NCBI GenBank assembly: GCA_018524725.1
Contig: JAEUWP010000145.1
Location: 278,741-342,740, forward strand
Source of the DNA: Podaxis mareebaensis
Lineage: Eukaryota; Basidiomycota; Agaricomycetes; Agaricales; Agaricaceae
Direction: 5' to 3'
Length of the DNA stretch: 64,000 nt
Below, in pieces: positions 23,301-34,542 of the stretch (its first letter is position 1; each line of letters opens with the position of its first letter). Position numbers and translations under genes: made by a program. The notes beneath the pieces were generated by a model. The model did not search any database. It saw only the letters and a program-made list of their open reading frames with translations, and was not told the DNA's origin.

Positions 23301-25259
23301 GTATCGGTGCCATCTCCATCCCTGTCCGCCCTGAAGCCTGATTCTCAACAGAAATTGGAGTCTCAAACCAAGTTGATACCCCCGCATAACGTCTCTGTCC
23401 GTAGAGGTGAAAACGGCGTGCCATTACCTATTCCAGATGAAATACGGGCCCTGGTCGATGCGTACATCAATTGCATGCCTGTTGGCGTCTTCGCAGGGAA
23501 GAAATATCTACAAGGATTCTGGGGATTGAAGTTGATGCGGGAGGAGGAGTTCGGATATGCTTTTATGGGATTTTATCGTGTTTCGAGGGTTTGGGAGTGT
23601 CTGTCAGGGGGTGATGGTGACGCTGCGAAGGACGCTTCCAAAGCCCGGGTTCGGTGGAGGTTTAGAATGAAATGGGAACCGGGTGGTGAAGATTGGCAGG
23701 TCCGCGAACGTGACAAGCTCTCCTCGCCTTGGTGGAATCCGACTTTGAAAGCCCAAGGACTTTCTATATTCCCACAACCTGACTCGGAGGACTCGGACGA
23801 TGAGTCGACGCTGGAGTATCGTCTCGCGAGGAAGAGAAATCCTAACTTCGAGAGAAGGCGATGTTTCTTCAACCAAGCTTTCTATAGTGTGTTGCCATTA
23901 CATCTTCTTGCGCCTGTTGATGCCGAGATACCTGACTCGGCGTTACCCCGAGGCTGGCATTGCGAGGGTTGTGGGAAGCTGAACTTCAGGTCTTATCTCC
24001 GGCATCGAAGATGCAGTAGCTCTTATTGCGAGGTGTGTGCACTTTGTTCAGGGACAGATATCAAAGCCTGACAAGACGCTAAATCGTCGCTGAGCAGAGT
24101 AAACCTGGGGACCAAGGTTATGCTATCGACATCGATAGATTGCGCGACCCTCAGGATGCGCTACCCTTGTCGCTGCCTCTGAATGAGTTGCCTAGCCACG
24201 TTCGCATTGATGCCAGAGTGCAGGCTTGGGGTGACCGCATGAAGACACTGGTGTATAGATTGAGCGCTGGCGGAGGACCGGTGGTTGTACAGCATATTTT
24301 CACCAGCAACCTGAAGGAGCTGCAGAGGGACGCGTCGCAACTGTTGAACGTGATCCAGATCCACGTGCCCCTCCAAAGGTTGGCTGGAGGTGCTGCTTCA
24401 AGTTGTGTCATTTCCCTTAATTGAATCTTCGGCATCGCTGACGTTACCTCTCTTCAAAGATCCATACTTCACGTATCTTGTGGGTGATGACGATGGAAGA
24501 AAAGGGAAGTTTGTGCCCTGGGGAACCGCGCCCGAATGTCTCCAACGTGCGAAGGACTTGATGAACAATCAAGGGAGGAAATACGGCAAGAGGACTGCGA
24601 TAGAATTGGACATCAGAAGACTCGAGGTTCGTGCATGGGTGACGGCCGGTAGTAAACGAGTGAGTCTTTCATTGATGATCGAGATCATTTTTAAGCTACA
24701 TACATATCTGAATGAATAGGGCTCGGATCTGTTATGCACCAAGCAACGTTGTATGGTTATCATGTGCCTAGGGTGCGAGGCAATTTTGAGTATCAGCCCA
24801 AAGTCAACAATAGCATCGAACGACGATCAGACGCGCGTGCCCGATCTTGATAAATTGATTCCGATGGAGAGTTTCGATCCGCAAGAAAGTCAACCGGAAG
24901 TGGCCACTCAGCCTGGAGAAGGTGTCAAAATGGAGGCAAGACCGGCGCTAGGAGAAACTCAGGACCAGGTTCACTCAACAGCGGCGGCTTCAACACAGGC
25001 TGGGGCAGTGGCAAAGAAACAGAAAGGGGACAAGACGGTGTTTTCCGTAAGCCTTGTTCATGGTGATATTCTGGTGCTGGAGGGAGATGACTTCGAGGTA
25101 TGTCTTCGGGGTGGTTCCCGCGACTCGGTCCGTGTTCTGACTGCGAGGGTTCGTGATTAGTATTCGATCAAGCGGACTGGAACGAGCATCCGTGAGTAGG
25201 CTCTGCCTCATTATTTATCCCTCTCATCCAAACTTCTTACAGTATTGTTTGGGTGGTGA
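20376..25259 (+). CDS. large AT-hook protein with Cys-rich motifs and a degenerate AlkB-like C-terminal domain
   Basis: I do not recognise a named gene. The proposed start is MLSLQDFAPELERVK at 20376; the exons between 20640 and 21085 are uncertain. The bulk is one long exon (about 21085-24030) that is Pro/Ser/Lys-rich. It has a Cys cluster (CRCSKFRYDHQCRVCGLNSP, about 22170-22230), a Lys/Arg-rich nuclear-type stretch (IKRRRAAKKPK), an AT-hook (KRRGRPPNSKKP, about 23232) and a second Cys cluster (WHCEGCGKLNFRSYLRHRRC and then SSSYCE, about 23956-24030). Later exons encode DPYFTYLVG, VPWGTAPECLQRAKDLMNNQG, RAWVTAGSKRGSDLL, MVIMCLGCEAILSISPK, LVHGDILVLEGDDFE-YSIKRTGTSILLFGW and TGA at 25257-25259. 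The order of elements recalls an AlkB-type double-stranded beta helix, but the metal-binding HxD and distal His are not seen. It is probably a nuclear DNA-binding protein; the AlkB link is inference. Confidence 0.55.
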
Positions 25260-25502
25260 ACATAATGTGCGACACGTCATGGGAAGCGCCCTTGGCGACG
25301 TCGAGCACCTTCTAGGGGGTCTTATGTAGCAGTAGAGACAGTATTCGAGACAAAGAAGGGTACGAGAGATACAGGGGAGGGTAGGAGGTATTGTCTAGTG
25401 TACAGGATTGTAAATCTGAACATGCCTAAACGGCAGCCTTTTGGAGAAATAGAGTAGAGTTGACCCGAAGCGAGCGTTTGCCACTTGACAACCTCCAACA
25501 TC
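25260..25502. other. intergenic region before the RCC1-PHD gene
   Basis: Nothing coding is seen. The stretch includes GGGAGGGTAGGAGG-type purine runs on the plus strand near 25375. Confidence 0.4.
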
Positions 25503-28024
25503 ATGAGTACAAACAATACCGACGTTGCTGTCGACGGACCCGCTTCCAACCCTCCTCAGTGGGGCAGAGGTATGTATAAGCCCTATGATCATCATCCCTT
25601 CTATAGCTCACCGTCATATACGCATGTAGTCTTGATATGTGGTGGAACAGACTGGTGCGTTCGGCCTTTTCTCACAGTCGCCGAGTCCAAACCAACATGC
25701 CTCCTGCGCCTTTCTTTGAAACCACAGGCCTCGACTAGGACGAAAAGACCGTGCTGGATCCATAAATCCGGAAACGGGAGAGCCATTGTGAGTATTCCCG
25801 CCGCCTTCGGCGTTTCAACATCAATTTCAATTCTGTTCAACGTGGACTTACAACATCACTTTCCCTTCCGCGACAGAAACCCGGACCTACTTGAACCCCA
25901 TATCCTCCGCTCACTTGCGAATGTTAAAATTACTTCGGTGCACACGTCGTGTGCTGGCTGTCACTTTGTCGCCATCGATATTGACGGATACGCGTGGTTA
26001 TTTGGGAGGAATGGATTCTCTTGTCTCGGCGTCTCAGGCGAGGAATACATCTCGGAGAACGCGCCGAGGATGGTGAAAGCGAGTGATTTGGGCGCACCGA
26101 AGGGAACAAAGTTTGTGCATGCCGCCTGTGGCAGAAACCACACGCTTTTGGTGGGAAGTGACGGGAGTGTTTGGTCTGCCGGTGTCAATAACCTGGGTCA
26201 GGTGTGTGGCATTCCCTCACTAGAGAAGCACTTCTGGACGTTCTGAACGACATACGATAGTGTGGCCATTCAACGTGTCCCGAAGTCTCAACTTTCAAGG
26301 TTGTGAATGTCACACATGGCGGTAACAAGGAGCATGTCGTACAAGCCTCCGCGGGTATTACATTCTCGCTCGTATTGACAGACACTGGCAAAGGTACGTG
26401 TTGCACAAGAACTTCCTTTGCCATTCCACTCATATGCTATCAGTCTTCTCCTTTGGAAGTGCAGAAAAGGGACAACTCGGAAATGGAACTACCGGTGAAC
26501 GCATCACCACTGGAAACAAGACAGCCTTCGACATCGAAGACAGACCTAGTTGAGTGGTTGATTGGGTCTCTTATTGGACTTCTCATTGATGGTCCCGGAT
26601 AGTATATGTCAAAGAACTCGATGGGAAGAAGATCGTACAGATTGCGTCAGGACAACAACACAGCTTGGCGCTTGATGATACAGGGTTCGTGGATTTCATT
26701 TAACTGCCTGCCTTACCTATCTTCCGACACTCCTTCGTTCGGGTGCTCATTCCATGCCCTCACAGTGTCGTATATGTTTGGGGGTACAACGGTTATTGCC
26801 GACTCGGACTCGGTAACCAAGTTGACATCCTCAAACCCAAGCCAGTGCCACAGGTACGCTCATGCATTGCATTGTTACCTCGTGAAGGGTACGGAATAAT
26901 TGGGCATTGTTAGTTTGCCGGGCAGAACGAGGCGGCGCTTGCCTCTGCTGTTGTTGCGGGACCCACGAACAGTGTGGTGATCGACAAACAAGGAATGTAC
27001 TGGATGGCAGGGAAGGTACGTTTTCCTCCATATGTTGTTGTTCTGCCTAGTTGACCCCGTATCAATACCAGTGGAAGAATAGTGGAGAGGGTGGGTAAAG
27101 ACGACCTAAAATAGGCTTCATTAAACCCGACTGCTAACGTTACGACTCAGGATCATCTGGTTCCCCTTATTCAACGTTCCGCTTTTTGCAGGATATCATG
27201 TGAGTTGCTGCTTAACAACTATGAACATTCTAATCGAATTTATTCCTTTCCTTTCAGGGGTTGCAAGATCCTCTTTGCGCGTTCCGGTGGAGTGACGCAT
27301 TGGCTTATTACACCTGACGACGATGGCACCCCTATGGCTGTATGTTGGGGACAAAATGCGGCAAATGGAGAGCTCGGGCTAGGGGTTGATGAGCCGAAGA
27401 GCTCGACTAAGCCAACAAAGAATAATCCGTTGTTGGGCATCGAGATAATTGAGTAAGTCCGTGGTTCTGGCTGGTAGTTTCAGAAGAATGGTCACTGACA
27501 ATTTGGTTCACAGTATCGCCGCTGGACAGAATACAACGATACTATTAGCGAAACCAAACGACAAATTCTCTGATCTACCTAGACATCCTATTGATGTTCA
27601 GCCCCCCCAAGAATGCGTTGGGTGCAAGAGGGATGATGGTGATCCATTGGAATGTGACAAAGTATGACGGTTGCCTCCCTTCACCTATAGTACATAACTG
27701 ACACCGGTACCGGTACTAGTGTGATGCGCCTTGGCACTTGGAATGCTTGAATCCGCCGCTCAGTGCTGTCCCAGATGGTGAATGGTTCTGCCCTCAATGT
27801 CTTGAGGATCCAGGTGCACCAGTCGGCCTTTGGAAAGACACTAAGGCGAGCCGTAAACGGCAACGAGCCGAATCTCTTGTTGATGAGGTCGCGGAGACGA
27901 AGCCCAAAGGTGGTATGTGCATTTCCTCTTTATCACGAGCATTGCGTGTAGAGGTTAATTGGCATTCGTTCCCGTTCGTGATCCGTGACTGTTAATTATA
28001 GGCTCGAAGAAAAAGAAGCAATAG
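25503..28024 (+). CDS. RCC1-repeat (beta-propeller) protein with C-terminal PHD finger
   Basis: The N-terminal part carries several RCC1 propeller blades: GYAWLFGRNGFSCLG, FVHAACGRNHTLLVGSDGSVWSAGVNNLGQ, IVQIASGQQHSLALDDT, VYVWGYNGYCRLGLGNQVD, MAVCWGQNAANGELGLGV and DIAAGQNTTILLAK. After splicing, a canonical C4HC3 PHD finger follows (CVGCKRDDGDPLECDKC, then WHLECLNPPLSAVPDGEWFCPQC). The tail is short and basic, with KASRKRQRAES, and ends GSKKKKQ with TAG at 28022-28024. RCC1 propellers often act as Ran exchange factors or chromatin adaptors, and PHD fingers of this type read the histone H3 tail. A chromatin-bound nuclear role is therefore a fair inference. The start ATG at 25503 opens MSTNNTDVAVDGP; an in-frame TTG further upstream is not a start. 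There are about nine introns, one of them between the first two Cys pairs of the PHD finger. Confidence 0.82.
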
Positions 28025-30413
28025 TTTCTTTCACTTGAGGGAACGATCTTGTGCCCCAGTGGTTCTTTCTGTATAATGATCGATAAGAAAAGAAGGAAGG
28101 AAGATGAAGGAAGATCTCTATGTGAAATTGGGGCTTGATAACGATCTGTCCAGATGTTTGCGATGTAATGTTACGTGTGGCGTGGCTGTTTGGTTTATTC
28201 TTGCATCTAGTTTTCTCTGCGTTTCCGCTTTCGATTTTTGATCTGAACTGAATTCAAGTACGCTATGTACGATCTTTTCCACTTTGATTAGTCTTTGTAA
28301 CAAGTGCCGATGCACTACATATATATCCATACACCTCTCTGAGGCTGCCTTGGCCTTTACCCCCACTCATTTTTCGACCCTGTTGCATCAATTCGTTTAC
28401 TGGATTGCCGCTGCCAACCTCCGCTTTTCGGACTGCATTAGACTTCAACGCGCGTCGTTAACGTTATATTATGTTCCACAGGAACGGATATTCTAGCCAA
28501 CTTTATCGGTATGCCAACCCGGAATATCGTGAGGCTTTCGTAGTGGCACATACGGTATTCCTTAGTTCGCTCAGCACAGCATGTCGTAGAATTCAAAGCG
28601 CACATTTTGCGCTACTATGAAGGGGGTGAGGTATCAGAGAACTATTTATGGACCCACGTCTGCGCCGCCAACTCACTAACGGCCTTACCGACACGGCGAA
28701 GTTGTGATACCATGTATAACGGATTGCTGGGATCCATCAATCATCCCGATTCGGACTCCTCTATCGGACCCGGGACGGAGACGGAACCGGAGAAAACGGA
28801 AGAAGAGCAGAAGGATAGTGATGCGTGTCGGAACGCGTATATATTATTGGAATGCTTGGAAGAGACGGGGATCGTTGGGAGACATTAGTGTTCTGAGGCA
28901 CTCAATGTGCCAGTTGAAAGTCACGATCAATAACATATGATCGCAGCGACTATGCTCACTACGAAAAACTGGAAATCAAGCTAATCAGAGCTGGGGTCGG
29001 TAACTACCACAAGAAATCACGAATCTCGGATATTCGTTTATTTCTGCGCACCCCTTGCTCTCGCTTATGGCCAGACGAAGGAAGCAAGATAGGATCGACA
29101 TCAGAAATGCGATGTTACCAACCGGGGCTCCGGAGAGCTATGAATAGTACGACCGCGCAATCGACAAGGGATAGGGCATTTTTCCTTGAGGAGAAATCTG
29201 TTATTCTGTTCACGCCGTCTCGGAACAATTCGAGAAAGAGGGCAAATGTCCGTTGTGCCCACGGGCACTGGGCGAAGCTTCCATCAATTAGTGATCAACG
29301 AGCATCGGCAGTGGTATCTAGGGCATCCTGTTTCCGTCGCTCGCGGTTACTTCGGCTTATATCCGATATGTCGCGATTCTCGATTCGGAAGCGCTGGCTA
29401 TTGTTTACGACCGGAACGGGGTGCAACAGGAGGCTGTAAGTCCGCACCGACCGCTACTCTCCGCTACTGTATGTGGGCTGAAATGGATACGCGAGTGCGT
29501 CCATCAGCGAATTCCGCGGAGCTCTGATGGTAAGTTGGCGGTAGAACTCGTATTTGCCCCCAAGCAGGGGATTTACTTGTCAGATCGAAGGATTTGGCAG
29601 TATCCCCGAGGAGGTGCATCATTGAGGGGTTCATAAATCGGTAATCAACTGTGGAGGGAGTATGTGGAGGTGCCCATGATGCAAACGAGGAGGTCGTTGG
29701 GGCGTTGCTGTGGGGCGGGATTGAAGCTCTACACCTCGGTCCACCAAAATCCACTGACGTCGTTGGTAATGGCGGAGGTGTGGTGATGAAAGTCAAACTT
29801 GAAGACTCCGGATTGTCGGTAAAACGGCCATGAGGAGTCCGCGGAATGCTAAGAGCAAGACAACATCTTTACTGGATATGTTAGCGTGGCGTGTTATGGC
29901 TGGAGCGCTGGTTCCATCTATTGTTGGTCTCGCGCCAAGAACTCAACAGAGGAGCCCGGGATAGCCAACCCTATGACAGAACCTGAAGACTTTTGTGATT
30001 ATGCTACCCGCAAATTATGGGCAATGAATTGATGAGCAAAACTCGCAAAGCCCTGCAGGCGTTTGGGAGCTGGGTAACTTATCGGAGATATAAGTAAACT
30101 ATTTGGCTAGACCCCCTGGAGCAAACAGAGTAATTCCTGCTGACTGCGACGCGTGATTGCCGCGCGTGTACCCTAGAAGCTGGACCGGCAGAGTGCACCG
30201 GGCTTTGGCATTGGGCCTCGACGTCGCGTTCGCAGCACATTCATTCACTAACACGTCTTCAGCAGCAGCACACCACCCAAACGACTCTCTTTCAGAAATC
30301 ACGCGGTTGGTTAGACGGATCTACCTTTTCCTAAATTAGCGAACCTCGAGGAACCTCTGTTAAAGCAGCGCCACCTGCTCGCTCGATACTTTCTTCCTTT
30401 CTCCTGCTCTACT
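28025..30413. other. 2.4 kb stretch without an intact gene
   Basis: This stretch lies between the RCC1-PHD gene and the M28 protease. It holds frame fragments that look partly coding (see the relic at 28471-29833). The rest, about 29840-30413, shows no coding signal and ends in the promoter of the M28 protease gene. Confidence 0.4.
28471..29833 (+). pseudogene. possible decayed gene or poorly resolved multi-exon gene
   Basis: I do not recognise the product. Several stretches read like protein but in shifting frames. One is MFHRNGYSSQLYRYANPEYR and on through a further 20 residues (from 28471). Another is HVVEFKAHILRYYEGGEVSE followed by an acidic tail and a stop at about 28886. In the 29110-29290 frame, MLPTGAPESYE, YDRAIDKG and KCPLCPRALGEAS are separated by stop codons with no splice sites at hand. 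ILDSEALAIVYDRNGVQQEA lies at about 29377-29435, followed by GKLAVELVFAPKQGIYLSD near 29530-29590. Either introns I have not placed rescue it, or it is a relic. A CPLC-type zinc motif is the only hint of function. Confidence 0.25.
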
Positions 30414-33400
30414 ATGGCGGTTCGCTGGAGATGGGGGCCTCTACGCTCGATCCTCGCTCTTTCACCGGTGCTCATAGGGGTGCCATTCATTTCCCTCAAG
30501 CAGCATTACAGTAGGTGCCGTCCTGGTGCCCTTCCAACCTCCCGTGACTAAAGTTCCTCGTAGCACTGCCCGAACCGGTTGTCGATCTGTGCGTAGTCGA
30601 TGATGTACTCTATTACGACCTACTAACGCGTTGCGCGCAGCGTTAATCCGTCCACTCAGTTGCCGCAAATCTCAGAAGCGAACATTCTTGGCATTGCCAA
30701 ATACCTGTCGGAAGACATTGGTTATCGAACAGTTGGGACCTTTGAACATGCCCTTGCGGACACCTGGATGGTCCAACAGGCCGAGGGGGTGCGAAGGGAG
30801 TGTGAAAGAATTGTGGCTGAAACGGGACGGAAATTGGAGTGCGAAGTATGGCACCAACAAGGCAGTGGCAGTCATCGGTAAGTGCCAGCATCTTCTGCGC
30901 CGATAGGGCCTCGTAATGGACCGCTTACTCTGTTGCAAAGGTTTGATATGATGGGCAAACGAGTATACAAGACTTACGTGAATTTGACCAACATCGTAGT
31001 TCGCATCTCAGATGGTACGCCAGCAGGCAAAGAACATGCCCTCTTGGTCAACTCCCATTTGGATAGCACGTTGCCTAGCCCAGGGGCTGCCGATGACGGA
31101 CTTGCTGTTGGGGTCATGCTCGACTGTATGCGTGTCTTGATCAATATGCCAGACTGGACACCTAAACACGCCATTGTCTTCCGTGAGTCAAGAGTCTGCC
31201 CGTCGTATTTCCGAGGTTTCATAAGTGTCGTTAGTATTCAACCACGCGGAGGAGTCGCTCCAGGATGGCTCTCATTTGTTCTCAACACAACATCCCGTCG
31301 CGCCGACGTGAGTCTTAATCCTGGCCATTTTCGTTCGTCATATGCCTAACCAAATACAGTGTCCGAGCAGCAATTAACCTTGAAGGTGATATTCTGCACT
31401 TTCCTTTTCAATCTCGTATTGTCAGGCACTGATTTCGTTTCCGAAGCCGCCGGGACAACAGGTCGTGAATTACTTTTCCAAGCAACATCTGAGCAGATGA
31501 TCCACGCATATTCTCATGTCCCAAGGTACCTAGCTAGCTTATTTTGTAGACTTCCCCATTTTGATCCACCTACCCTTCGTTTAACAGACCATTTGGTACA
31601 GTTCTTGCTAATGACGTTTTCAGCTCGGGCATACTACTGTCAGAGTGAGTGGCATGATCAAGGGCAGCTGGTCAGTCCTGGCTGAAATAATGCAGTACAG
31701 ACTTCCGTCAATTTGAGTATTATCTCAATATCACAGGTCTTGATGTCAGTATCTCCATTTCTCCTTTGCTGTATGTTGCTAATCTTCTCTATTCCCTACA
31801 GATGGCGGTCGTTGGAAACAGCTACCTCTACCATATGCGGAAGGTACGTTCATCGAGTGTATGGACCTCCCGTCCTGCTCCTAATATGGCATGCCGGCTT
31901 CCGCCTTAGGATCTCGTTGAGAATATCGAACCTGGTGTGGCTCAGGTAAGACTTCTATTCAATCTAACGGTACCCATGAAACTCATCATCAACTAGCATA
32001 TGGCAGAAAATACCTTGGCTCTTCTCCGTTTCCTATCCTCTGACGACTCGCCCCTACCCAACCTAACTGCAGGGTACACACCGCCAACAACCGTTTATTT
32101 CACACTCTTTGGCAAATTTTACATGTATTCTTTCAAAACCGCGAGAATCATGTATGCAGCATTATTTGTCGCTTCCCTTCTCTTCGTACGGCTCTCCTCA
32201 GTTTCGAAGATGAATAGAGAAAGGGCTGGTTGGACCAGTGGTTTGGTAGCAGTTATGGCGGCAGTTGCCGGCATTCTCATCGTGCCCAATGCGGTTGCTC
32301 TTTTCATGAGCAAGGGGCTGAATAAGGGGATGAGCTGGTTCTCAAACCCCTTTGCCCCGATCGTTCTCTATGCACCACCCACACTCCTAGGCGCACTACT
32401 ATCGCAATACCTTGTTGGGCCTGTACCGGAACAAGATGTGTTGAACATCCTCCTCCTTTTGCAATCGGGGCTGGCGTATGGCATACAGATGGCGGGAATC
32501 GGATCGGCAGGACTATTCTTCTTGTTTAGCTTGCCACTCTTCGTCGCTCTCCTAATCAACCCTCTAATCACGGGAAGTGCCACGGAGATCTCGTTATTGA
32601 CATACGCTTTCGCACAAGTGGAGCCCCTACTCATCGGCACGCTTATGCTAGCTACCGTTGCTGAAGTGTTCGTCCCACTGGTGAGTCTACTTCTTCCTGT
32701 AAAATAAGCTACTGCCAATCCGCTTATCTCCATGGCGTTTAGACTGGCCGTATCGGAGCGCAAGCGCCTGCGGACAATATAATTGCTACCATTGTAGCGG
32801 TTCTAGGTGCCCAGACCCTCCCGGTTCTCGTGCCTTTCGCGCATAGATTTGGACACCGGAAGTTATGGAATGGCGTTGTCCTTTCCAGCATCACGACTGT
32901 GATTGCCATGGCTGTCTTCTCGGCAAGGCCACCTTTTGATGAACTGCACCAGAAACGGCTCTTTGTTCTCCACTCGGAAAATGTTGGTCTTCTGTTCTCC
33001 TATTATCCCAAAAAAGCTGCTAAAATCGGTAATCAGATCACTTCTGGGGAACAGCATTTGCATATTGCTGGGGCGGATGGTGCGCCTGGGTTTGACCTTC
33101 TCGTGACGAAAATCGTCCAAGAATTCTCCACAACGGATGTCATACCCAAGCCATCGGTGGTGAATGATTATAACTCAGACTGGGACGCGTTATATCCGTT
33201 TTCCGCCTTTTTGAGCCCGTATAAGGTTCCATTGGCAATTGATGAAGACTATGCTTCACCGTGGGCAAACGATGAGAGGTTCTCAGTTTCAGCCATCAAC
33301 GATTTCCACGATAAAGAAGCAGGAACGCGAAGTCTGACACTTGAGGTCAAACATCCTGGAATTATTTGGTCTGGTAAGTCCATCTGTGTACTCCTAGCAT

Positions 33401-33781
33401 GAAACGCGTTCCGAGTTGATGAAAAAATGCGCCGCAGTGATCGCGTTTGACGCCCACGTTCTGAGGTGGACACTCGACGACAACCCTCCGAACGAGCATG
33501 TCCGACACTTCATCAGGGAAGGATCCTTTTACGGGACTGACACGTGGAGTGTTGACCTTGCCATCGAGTGGCCTCCGAACTCGACCGATAATGAGACGCT
33601 TATGATAAACTTCATCGGAATAGCGGAGAAAGGGATGTGGCCCGGGAAGAAGGCTGTTAAGGCTGAAGGCGGGCCTGCAATGCGGCTCTTTGAGCAGCTC
33701 GATGGCTGGTTAGAAGAGGAGACGGCCGGAACTGTTGATGCACTTCTTATGAGCTGCGTTGGGGGTGTTACGCGGGTGTAA
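30414..33781 (+). CDS. PFF1: vacuolar membrane metalloprotease, M28 family (Pff1-like)
   Basis: Pff1-type proteins are multi-pass vacuolar membrane proteins with a lumenal M28 zinc aminopeptidase domain. Joined exons give about 890 residues. The N-terminus has a hydrophobic anchor (LRSILALSPVLIGVPFISL). The M28 domain holds the zinc and catalytic residues: NSHLDST (His and the Asp after it), SPGAADDGLAVGV (bridging Asp), FNHAEESLQDGSH (Glu pair), DTDFRQF (Asp) and NSYLYHMRKDLVENIEPGVAQH (last His). About nine membrane segments follow, from roughly 32120 to 32930 (for example IMYAALFVASLLFVRL and GLVAVMAAVAGILIV). A C-terminal lumenal beta-rich domain ends CVGGVTRV, TAA at 33779-33781. All five metal ligands are present. 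HAEE replaces the more usual NGAEE or NNAEE. At least twelve introns are needed. Confidence 0.9.
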
Positions 33782-34069
33782 GTCGCATTGCTTAATTTAT
33801 GGACTCAGTAATCAGTTGATTGGATGCCTACATGTATTACCTCCGCCTTGGCTTTGACAACCCTTTTTCCGCTAAGGATCTCTATACTGTTCGCATCGTA
33901 TCACAAGTTGAAACTACACGCTATGAGAAGGGTCGTGGCGACTTGTGGCTTTAGTGTTGGGACTGTTTTGCAAACCGCGGACGTTAGCTCGCCTGTCAGC
34001 CTTCGGGTGAGACAGAGGTGTTCTTTCGAACATCTAACCCGCGCTTCGGATGAGCTCGTTTCTAACCAG
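33782..34069. other. intergenic region after the M28 protease
   Basis: No supported exon is seen in this stretch of nearly 290 bases. Confidence 0.4.
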
Positions 34070-34489
34070 ATGGCTCCTAACAGCTCCAGTGATTTGCAGA
34101 AGCTCCCGGTGAGATACGCGTGCTATTTTGACCTTGGTACCACGGACATACGATCAGCTGGATCAACCGGCGAGGGAGAAAGAGGGTCTTGGAAGTGTCT
34201 TATTCGCCCGCCTGAACTTCCAGAACAGGAAACACCACGAACACGATTTACCCATGACGCACCAAGATGTCTGCTATTCATACAATAGAAGCATGTCTTC
34301 GCTCAGGATCACACACGACCCTACCCGTGTTCCTTGTAGGGAGAAATGCTGTCAGCAAACCCCAAGCAGGTGGGAGCGGTTTTGTTTGATGCCCATCGTG
34401 TATCCCCAGGTTCGAAGCGCCAGATCTCCGAGTCGGATTTCGATCTGCGGGACGAACACCGGAAGAGGATACCGGCATATTTACTGTGA
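34070..34489 (+). CDS. small hypothetical protein, exon structure uncertain
   Basis: I do not recognise this gene. A plausible first exon is MAPNSSSDLQKLP (34070-34108), then an intron of about 49 bases with GTGAGA...CAG ends. The second exon encodes LDQPAREKEGLGSVLFARLN and on to HDLPMTHQDVCYSYN. A further stretch, QVGAVLFDAHRVSPGSKRQI and then ESDFDLRDEHRKRIPAYLL with TGA at 34487-34489, reads well but lies in a different frame. The intron joining it to exon 2 could not be settled. The 54 bases between this stop and the P450 ATG leave no room for a separate promoter. It may be a very small gene or a decayed one. Confidence 0.3.
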
Positions 34490-34542
34490 TTGATGGGCCG
34501 CGGCCCTCAAGAAAGTATATGTACCCGACTAAATTTCGATGA

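Noticed and set aside
25485..25502. Start of the RCC1-PHD gene at 25485
   Set aside because: That codon is TTG. The first ATG in frame is 25503.
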